From Candidatus Nealsoniibacteriota bacterium (GTDB lineage: Bacteria; Patescibacteriota; Minisyncoccia; Minisyncoccales; PWPS01): 12,483 nucleotides of DNA. The position numbers and the translations under genes were made by a program. The stretch spans positions 1 through 12,483 of the forward strand of contig PWGJ01000048.1 of NCBI GenBank assembly GCA_003554445.1, given 5' to 3'. Positions 8,001-12,483 of this stretch are shown here, in pieces. The notes beneath the pieces were generated by a model. The model searched no databases. It was not told where the DNA came from and worked only from the letters and a program-made list of their open reading frames with translations. Numbering within the stretch: the first letter of the stretch is position 1; each line of letters starts with the position of its first letter.

Positions 8001-9459
8001 CGGTGTGGAAACCTATGTATACAGACTCAGAGAAGAGGGGGGAAGCTGGGACAGTCCCCTGGACGCCGCGGTTCAAAGGCGCAGAGAGGTGAGATACGAC
8101 CTCGACGATTTGGATGACATCTTTGATCTCAACGAGGTTTATGAATGGGATGTAAAGGCCTGTTGGGATGAAAGAGTGGATCACGGACTGAGCGACCCTC
8201 AAGAAATATTGAATTGGGCCGAAGAAGAAAAAAGTGGCACCTGCACCAATTGGAGAAGCGAAGATTTCGACGACGCTCCTTTTCAATTCAGAACCACCGG
8301 CCGACCTCCCGAAGAAGATGTTTATCCCGAAGGAGGTGAGGAGGCCGAATATCCGATAAACTTTGAATGGGAAAGCGTTCCCGGAGCCAAAACTTACGCA
8401 TTTTTGATATGTGAAGAAGGTCTGGGTTCCGGTACTTGTGGTATTATAAATCCGGAAGGTGCGGAAGTGGGTGTCATTACTCCCGAAACCGATTTCGAAT
8501 ATCTCTTGAATATCCACTTGGATAAAAATTATTCCTGGTGGATCTACTCTTGTGCCGACGAAATTGACGAGACGGAACTCTATTTTCCTTCCAGTCCTTA
8601 TTTCGATTTACAAATCGGAAATCCCTTAAGTGAATTCACTCAAGACGCAATGGGCTTGCATTGCAACGTAGCCGATTCCGGAATCTACAACTTTTCCTTT
8701 TCTCTTCCCGGTCCCGATAATCTACGCCCGGGAAACGAAGATTCGGATGATCCGGAAATAATACTTCTTGAAGATTCTCTGAAAACAATAAATTGGGAAA
8801 AGATTAAGGGCGTGGATTATTATAAAGTGAATATACGGCCTGCCGGGCAAACCACTACGGATTCCGGAGTCGCCTACGCTACTGAATACGATTTTCCGGG
8901 AGAAGAGCTCATAGAAGGAAACAATTTGACCTATGACTTCGCCGACTTGGGAATGGGAGTTTATGAATTGGAAGTCAGGGGGTGTCTTAATCCTTCTTCG
9001 GTAAACCCCGAAGAGTGCGCCTCCGGAATGCTCGGAGATCCGACTACAAAATACGTAGAAGTAGCCGAAATGGTTCCGGATTACGAAAGCGGTTGGGTCA
9101 GGGGAATAATTCCTTGTGGAACCCGGATTGACAACCCCAATTTGGAAGAGATCGATACCACCGAAGATTGTCGCCCGATACATCTTTTCGTAATGTTCGC
9201 TTTAATTATCGAAGAGATTCTGATAAAACTGATAATACCCTTTTCTCTGGTCATTCTTCTCATCTATACCGGATATCTGTACTATACGGGAACCGGTGAT
9301 CCGGAAACCATGAGCAAGGTCTTCAGTACCTGGGAATACGCATTAAAGGGCTACCTGTTGATCCTTTTGGCTTGGGTGATAGTTAGCGTCTTCTTGATAA
9401 TCATCGGATACAACATCGGAATCTTCGGAGAATGGTGGGAAATTACCGATAACATTTAA
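5014..9459 (+). CDS. Giant secreted M15 metallopeptidase / FN3-like repeat / two-helix pilin-like fusion protein
   Basis: This 1481-residue protein starts with a signal peptide (about 1-31, cut near VFSQ). A region at about 253-509 opens with 'VPLPAKLFWWNVPG' and closes with 'SLQAAC' and 'PELISP', like an FN3-type domain, but is interrupted by a charged, helical insert (about 320-460) containing a CDEC motif (380-383). Residues about 630-765 form an M15 peptidase domain of the MepK/M15_2-M15_3 type: 'TSAYRPLAYN', 'SQHVQNTAIDF', 'GGVGVY' and 'GFIHVDTRG...W'. Predicted zinc ligands are H707, D714 and H753, with D755 beside the site. Such enzymes cut peptide cross-links in peptidoglycan. Four more FN3-like units follow (about 805-954, 962-1095, 1100-1210, 1230-1352), with recurring 'W..V.G...Y' and 'Y.W.V.AC.D' signatures. 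The C-terminus (about 1390-1475) has two membrane helices around a 'GTGDPETMSK' loop, matching the two-helix module of the two pilin-like genes downstream. The likely topology has both ends outside. It was probably built to place a wall-cutting enzyme on a surface structure. The peptidase call is firm; the role is inferred. Confidence 0.85.
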   Translation: MKKEIKKILPSIGLFFFLIFILMGAGDVFSQSAHRSEVVGNLPHVSPRIRELPRPREIPFDMRLSPCPNPEREPQFIWRENVVHEERQFRAEHPGCGGDILMRKWQIVGLEMGTCYDLDTGPCENPTWHDEYVAYYDRYVPEERGVVFEEVGSWQKAWPPSDGGGGTNPEDAWRTESQLMEEYGEPVPFPTCQSDCLQAPPGVPGQLGDYDQEDPYYFNNPWLPEMSGGEIPANIEYFREEKNVLGGENALETVPLPAKLFWWNVPGWHDGWIEDNELRECEGPEDIACVNSYIVRFDNINREDRPPKLYRHQTVYEVKEELLNNYPGEYDEVEAYKRAQKIFEDLDRAFHEAYEEHRRHTKDTRSLDVLRYDRDNIMHCDECGGELEIWLDRNTFNPLDYDPIMDYEREHRDWMRDYLLDELEDKRGHIYQEVTEREQEDFIDALIEEEFASYGRPAFFRSGAEHSYSLQAACSPHDYLERSPEMERGEGRWGPRATFSFLAHDGPELISPLDPNWVSPYAPKDYEPNHNESRVRAGEDHEHYENERVDGYRYPAEISGGIREYPEVGDPVEPTIPDPISDHIQNPSNPGTVIVDGEEVERKATDGKAGARKTDGAGNPTKEALSYQEFIVRNTSTNVGNDLAYKIVHAGGARHIPPEDYWPNILPTAEIIGTIDKEYNTGTVYITSAYRPLAYNRSIGSSDGSQHVQNTAIDFHTSNTTTRQLHNLVLNLRDNQNMFTGGVGVYQSSGFIHVDTRGYDANWGGQHAMQETDTLEAGQPASMTEEIGLSDLDPEQMKNLWDENFGDLVFQNLVPFREELEWAQIWYHQDPDRDHHHPATPAAMYQISFGESYRVTADTMSRFGEPVLEWCHTQMTKTFKGRPICDYFRSAVAAGEQVVSYAMPVREDRTIEYFFLPDDDEDEEAVYTWSVAACRDSAENYCTNYSQMWRFQIDENEKNRLFAPRNLRPANIKLDQIEDDEGTVGFPFHVEWDRHFGVETYVYRLREEGGSWDSPLDAAVQRRREVRYDLDDLDDIFDLNEVYEWDVKACWDERVDHGLSDPQEILNWAEEEKSGTCTNWRSEDFDDAPFQFRTTGRPPEEDVYPEGGEEAEYPINFEWESVPGAKTYAFLICEEGLGSGTCGIINPEGAEVGVITPETDFEYLLNIHLDKNYSWWIYSCADEIDETELYFPSSPYFDLQIGNPLSEFTQDAMGLHCNVADSGIYNFSFSLPGPDNLRPGNEDSDDPEIILLEDSLKTINWEKIKGVDYYKVNIRPAGQTTTDSGVAYATEYDFPGEELIEGNNLTYDFADLGMGVYELEVRGCLNPSSVNPEECASGMLGDPTTKYVEVAEMVPDYESGWVRGIIPCGTRIDNPNLEEIDTTEDCRPIHLFVMFALIIEEILIKLIIPFSLVILLIYTGYLYYTGTGDPETMSKVFSTWEYALKGYLLILLAWVIVSVFLIIIGYNIGIFGEWWEITDNI

Positions 9460-9465
9460 TATTTT

Positions 9466-10290
9466 ATGCAAGAAGAACCGAATAAATCATTCTATCTTAT
9501 TTTAATAGTTTTGCTGATTTTGATATTTTCCTACAGAGCATTCAGTCAAGGCCGAAAAATGGGGGATTCCGTAGAAAGAGCTCGAAAAGAGGGAATAAGC
9601 TTCATGGATTCCGCTACCGAAACGGAAGATAAGGAAGAAGAGTACGAAGTCGAAAAATTCATTACCGCTGACGGAAAGTTGAGTTTTCGCTACTCTTCCG
9701 AGTGGTCCGACTTGGAAAATGAGGATATTTTGGGCGTTTTAGGTCATCCGTCCGGCGACTATGAGGGCATGATTTCCGAAGATCAGCTCAGCGAGCTGAG
9801 AGAGGCCGGGGTGGAAATTGATGAGGCTTACGAAGATTATTTGGATACGAGCCCGGAAGAATTTGCACAACAACAAGAGCGGGAGCAGGATTTAAAAGAA
9901 GAATTCGAAAGCGTAGAGCTTGTTTTTACAAAAATAAAAACTCCGTTTCCCGATCTGTCGATGGGAATCATTTCACTTCAAGAACTTATTTTGGAAGAAG
10001 AAAAAAAGGATGAAGAGGTGCTTGATCTTATAAAAAGTGAACTGACCGATTCAACTGATGAGAGTGAAAAAATAGAAATTATAGAAACGGAAGAAAGAGA
10101 AAATTTCAAAATAATCGAAACCGAAACTCTGCTTGGAGGAAGGCCCGTCTTCAAATCCGATCACTTGATTTTTATAAAAAGTGACGGGCTTTATATTTTG
10201 ACACTGGGATCGCTTTACGAGGACCGAGAAGAGTTTGTGAAGGAGTTCGAAAAAATAATCGCTTCAGTGAGCTTTGATGAAAACCGCTAA
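9466..10290 (+). CDS. Small membrane-anchored acidic protein, possible PsbP/Mog1-like fold
   Basis: This 274-residue protein has one N-terminal membrane helix (about 9-26, FYLILIVLLILIFSY), followed by a Glu-rich linker with basic residues and an exported domain from about residue 65. That domain opens with 'FITADGKLSFRYSSEW' and closes with 'GLYILTLGSLYEDREEFVKEFEKIIASVSF'. This start and end pattern resembles PsbP/Mog1-like (DUF1795-type) proteins, where a final helix and strand read '..F...II.S..F'. The resemblance is by eye only. The middle (about 110-215) is strongly acidic and probably helical or loosely folded. I see no cysteine. The gene starts six bases after the giant fusion gene and overlaps the next gene by 14 bases, so it is probably translated with them. 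It may be an accessory or assembly factor for the pilin-like proteins. No catalytic motif is visible. It could equally be a lineage-specific protein with no named family. Confidence 0.72.
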   Translation: MQEEPNKSFYLILIVLLILIFSYRAFSQGRKMGDSVERARKEGISFMDSATETEDKEEEYEVEKFITADGKLSFRYSSEWSDLENEDILGVLGHPSGDYEGMISEDQLSELREAGVEIDEAYEDYLDTSPEEFAQQQEREQDLKEEFESVELVFTKIKTPFPDLSMGIISLQELILEEEKKDEEVLDLIKSELTDSTDESEKIEIIETEERENFKIIETETLLGGRPVFKSDHLIFIKSDGLYILTLGSLYEDREEFVKEFEKIIASVSFDENR

Positions 10291-11611
10291 CATAATAAAA
10301 ATATCGACAATCGGTTCTTTTATTCTCGTGAGTGCCGTTTATGCGGAAGGGGTTGGTTTGGAGGTTTCTTGGCCTTCTTCTCCGACCGGTACCCCGCTTA
10401 CCGGAGAAGCTACTATCGACCATCTGGTTCTTTATCTGTTCGAATGGGCAATGGCGGTCGGAGCCGTTCTTCTTTTCGGAAGTTTGCTGTATGCCAGCTT
10501 TCACTACGTAGTTTCATCAGGCGACCCCGGTAAACTGAGTGGTGCCAAAAGGAAAGTGGGGGCCGCATTCGGAGGATTTGTGCTTCTCCTCGCCTCTTGG
10601 ATGCTTTTGAATATTTTGGACCCCGAACTGGCCATCATCTCCGAAGTCGGCTTTACGGAAAGGCAGATGGAAGAAGATGCGGCCACCATTGCGGACCAGG
10701 TTTCCGATGTTGAAGACGAGGATCGTCTTTGTGATTATGCACTTGTCGATTATTTGGATCAAGCGGAAGCGGCCGTAGAAGAAGAGGATAGAATTACGCT
10801 TCTTTTCAGAAAAGATATGAAATCCCAAAAACTAAAACCTTATTCTTCGATCGCTTGCAAAAGAGAAAAAAAGATGGAAGAAGATGTAAGTGACGGAACC
10901 ATAAAATTTATAGAAGCGGAGCCGGTTTCCAGATACGAAACCGGCTACAAGCCCGATTGTAGAGAAAAGCTGAATTGTGAGCAAGGGGGTTTCGGTGAAG
11001 GAGAGGTTTGTTACGCCATATTCGAAGAAGGAGAGCCGCTCAAGGAAGAAGAGATACAATATTGCTATGTGGAAAGAGACTTCCCGGTAGGCATAGGATA
11101 CAGACCCGGACGTCCGTCACATACCAGAGGAACCATGATGTTCATATCTCAAAAAGAGAAGCATTCTTTAGCTACGACTTGTCTTGCCGGTGATAAAAAG
11201 CTCGAAGACGGAGGAGGGTGTGCTTTGGGCCTCTACAAAGATGATGCGGCGAGCAAATGTAAAGAGATGATAACACCGATAAACGCAACTACATCCAATA
11301 TCTGGGTTGCCGGGTATTATGATGATCAAGTTTCTTGTATTGAAGTTTATGCGGAAGAAGAAGGCGAAGAGGAGGAAAGCTTCGGCAGATTAAAAATTGA
11401 AATCAAGGGAGAAGGAGAAACCGATCCTCCCGAAGGAAGTCATTTTTTTGAATCCATCACTACCGTTCATCTTAAGGCCAACCCTGATCCCGGCTGGAAA
11501 TTTAAAGAGTGGTCCGGTTACGGAACGTCGTCCGATAAAATCTTTTCTTTCAGGATGCCGAACAGGGATTTGACGGTAACCGCTGAATTCGAAGAAGAAG
11601 ACGGTCAGTAG
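10277..11611 (+). CDS. VirB2/TrbC-like two-helix 'pilin' with extracellular cysteine-containing tail and C-terminal InlB-B-like domain
   Basis: This 444-residue protein has a signal peptide (1-23, cut after VYA), the Patescibacteria-type 'LEVSWPSSPTG' segment (28-38), membrane helix 1 (about 58-79), the loop 'SSGDPGKLSGAKRK' and membrane helix 2 (about 94-114) ending in 'LLNILDPEL'. This is the known two-helix pilin-like module related to type IV secretion VirB2/TrbC. The remaining 330 residues should be outside the cell. They include ten cysteines between about residues 150 and 355 and a C-terminal domain (about 369-444) with 'TVHLKANPDPGWKFKEWSG' and 'MPNRDLTVTAEF', a clear divergent InlB B-repeat. 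Just before it, 'YYDDQVSCIEVY' resembles the closing motif of beta/gamma-crystallin domains. Translation could start at TTG 10274 or ATG 10277; I prefer the ATG. The start lies inside the preceding gene (14-base overlap), suggesting translational coupling. The following gene is a paralogue with the same N-terminal half. It could be a structural subunit or a minor decorated pilin. Confidence 0.85.
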   Translation: MKTANIIKISTIGSFILVSAVYAEGVGLEVSWPSSPTGTPLTGEATIDHLVLYLFEWAMAVGAVLLFGSLLYASFHYVVSSGDPGKLSGAKRKVGAAFGGFVLLLASWMLLNILDPELAIISEVGFTERQMEEDAATIADQVSDVEDEDRLCDYALVDYLDQAEAAVEEEDRITLLFRKDMKSQKLKPYSSIACKREKKMEEDVSDGTIKFIEAEPVSRYETGYKPDCREKLNCEQGGFGEGEVCYAIFEEGEPLKEEEIQYCYVERDFPVGIGYRPGRPSHTRGTMMFISQKEKHSLATTCLAGDKKLEDGGGCALGLYKDDAASKCKEMITPINATTSNIWVAGYYDDQVSCIEVYAEEEGEEEESFGRLKIEIKGEGETDPPEGSHFFESITTVHLKANPDPGWKFKEWSGYGTSSDKIFSFRMPNRDLTVTAEFEEEDGQ

Positions 11612-11640
11612 ATAAATTAATTTTAATGCTTCTTGTTTTG

Positions 11641-11649
11641 TGCTAAAAT
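11641..11649 (+). promoter_or_regulatory. Extended -10 promoter-like element at the start of the last gene
   Basis: TGCTAAAAT combines the TG of an extended -10 (11641-11642) with TAAAAT (11644-11649), the same hexamer as in the promoter before the first LRR gene. No good -35 is seen, which extended -10 promoters can lack. It overlaps the first ATG (11648), and transcription would begin near 11656-11657. That is exactly the second in-frame ATG, so a leaderless message is possible. Predicted only. Confidence 0.35.
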
Positions 11650-12483
11650 GAAGAAAATGAAGAAAGAAATAAAAAAGATAAAACTCGTCCTGATTTCCGT
11701 CTTTCTGTTTTCGGGTCTTGCTAAAAGCGTAAGGGCGGCGGAGCTGGAGATTTCTTGGCCCACTTCACCGACCGGGAGAGAGCTGGCCTCGGGAACTTCG
11801 ATAGCCGAATTAACCAGATATTTTTACGAATGGGGAATAACCATAGGAATAATAATATTTTTCGGATCTTTGGTTTTTTCCGGTTTTCAATACTTGACTT
11901 CCACGGGAAAACCTAAAAAAGTAACCGCGGCCAGAAAGAGATTGATCGCCTCTTTTTCCGGTATAATTTTACTTCTGGGATCTTATCTTATTTTGAATAT
12001 TATAAATCCGGAACTTACCGAAATAAGGGATACTCATCTGAATTTGGGCTATCTTACACACCAACGCTTTTCCCGGGCCCCGAAACACGAGGAAGATCTT
12101 TGTGAGTTCGCTTTGTTGCATGTCACCGAAGAAGACCGAGAAGAAGAGACTTTTCTTACCGTACCGGGAGTCGCTCATTTTTTTGAAGAGGCCGCCATAT
12201 TTCCGGAAACTTCCCACGCCTGCACTCCGGAAAAAAAAGAGGAGTTCATATTGGAAGTCAGAGAAGAAGTGGAAATGGAAGAGGTTATGGTTGAAACAGG
12301 AAATGGTCAAGAAATAGAGCAAAAAGAAGAAGTCTATCTGGCACTTTACAACAGAAAGGGAGAAAGAGTGGAAGGAGTAGATAGAGTACAACAGGAAGAC
12401 GCAGATATAGATGAAATAAGGGATCTTTATGCCGAAAGGTACGAAAAAATAGAAAATATGACTCTAACGATAGACGAAAATAA
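11648..12483 (+). CDS. VirB2/TrbC-like two-helix 'pilin' paralogue, 3' end outside the window
   Basis: The frame is open from 11648 to the last base (278 complete codons plus two bases), so the gene continues beyond the right edge; the final 'taa' is not in this frame. It has a lysine-rich start, a signal peptide (about 1-33, likely cut near VRAA), 'LEISWPTSPTG' (about 35-45), helix 1 ('GITIGIIIFFGSLVFSGFQYL'-like, written here only as landmarks), the loop 'TSTGKPKKVTAARKR' and helix 2 ending 'LILNIINPEL'. This is the same two-helix pilin-like module as the gene before it, with similar residues at most positions up to the PEL motif and a shared (D/E)-x-LC-(D/E)-(Y/F)-AL segment after it. The rest of the exported tail is Glu-rich and diverges, with only two cysteines visible so far. 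Start choice: ATG 11648 gives MKKMKKE; the second ATG at 11657 keeps the whole signal peptide and fits the promoter-like element. It follows its paralogue after 36 bases and is probably a duplicate specialised in its outer part. Confidence 0.85.
   Translation, partial: MKKMKKEIKKIKLVLISVFLFSGLAKSVRAAELEISWPTSPTGRELASGTSIAELTRYFYEWGITIGIIIFFGSLVFSGFQYLTSTGKPKKVTAARKRLIASFSGIILLLGSYLILNIINPELTEIRDTHLNLGYLTHQRFSRAPKHEEDLCEFALLHVTEEDREEETFLTVPGVAHFFEEAAIFPETSHACTPEKKEEFILEVREEVEMEEVMVETGNGQEIEQKEEVYLALYNRKGERVEGVDRVQQEDADIDEIRDLYAERYEKIENMTLTIDEN

Noticed and set aside
412..9459. Recoded UGA (UGA=Gly or Trp) as in some Patescibacteria
   Set aside because: Frames of 950 and 1481 codons contain no in-frame TGA, and Gly and Trp are supplied by GGN and TGG, so the standard bacterial code fits.
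11612..11647. Rho-independent terminator between the two pilin-like genes
   Set aside because: The 36-base AT-rich spacer has no GC-rich stem followed by a T run.
1..12483. CRISPR array, tRNA or rRNA gene, insertion sequence or integration site
   Set aside because: I saw no spaced direct repeats, cloverleaf, transposase motif or flanking inverted repeats; coding genes fill nearly the entire window.

Overview
The window most likely comes from a member of the Candidate Phyla Radiation (Patescibacteria), probably a Parcubacteria/Paceibacteria-like lineage. The main clue is a pair of adjacent genes at the right end. Both encode a signal peptide, an 'LE(V/I)SWP(S/T)SPTG' segment, two membrane helices joined by a short basic G-(D/K)-P loop, and an 'LLL-x-S-(W/Y)-x-(L/I)LNI-(L/I)-(D/N)PEL' second helix. 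I know this as the VirB2/TrbC-like 'pilin' family of Patescibacteria. Weak or absent Shine-Dalgarno sites, very short spacers and large secreted proteins without known homologues fit this. The six visible stop codons are TAA (five) or TAG (one). The long genes contain no in-frame TGA, so the recoded UGA=Gly code of Gracilibacteria is not supported.

Layout, all on the + strand with no stretch above 40 bases left uncovered: (1) the 3' part of rsmA/ksgA, the 16S rRNA dimethyladenosine methyltransferase, at 1-399; (2) a 950-residue secreted protein made almost entirely of leucine-rich repeats, 412-3264; (3) a 574-residue membrane-anchored protein with an InlB-B-like domain, a short LRR block and a cysteine-rich tail, 3268-4992; (4) a 1481-residue giant with a signal peptide, an FN3-like domain, an M15 (MepK-like) metallopeptidase, four further FN3-like domains and a C-terminal two-helix pilin-like module, 5014-9459; (5) a small membrane-anchored acidic protein with a possible PsbP/Mog1-like fold, 9466-10290; (6, 7) two paralogous pilin-like proteins with different extracellular tails, 10277-11611 and 11648 to beyond the right edge.

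Genes 2-7 look like a single surface-structure operon. All are secreted or membrane proteins, and gaps range from 36 bases down to a 14-base overlap. A consensus-like sigma-70 promoter (TTGACA, 17-base spacer, TAAAAT) lies in the last codons of rsmA at 374-402, about ten bases before the first LRR gene. This suggests the operon starts there with an almost leaderless transcript. A second promoter-like sequence (extended -10, TGCTAAAAT) overlaps the start of the last gene.

My reading (inference): the locus builds a cell-surface apparatus, probably for contact with host cells or other surfaces. Two-helix pilin-like modules would display protein-binding (LRR, FN3-like, InlB-B-like) and peptidoglycan-cutting (M15) parts outside the cell. 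The most unusual item is the peptidase-FN3-pilin fusion in gene 4. There the two-helix module sits at the C-terminus, whereas in genes 6 and 7 it sits at the N-terminus.
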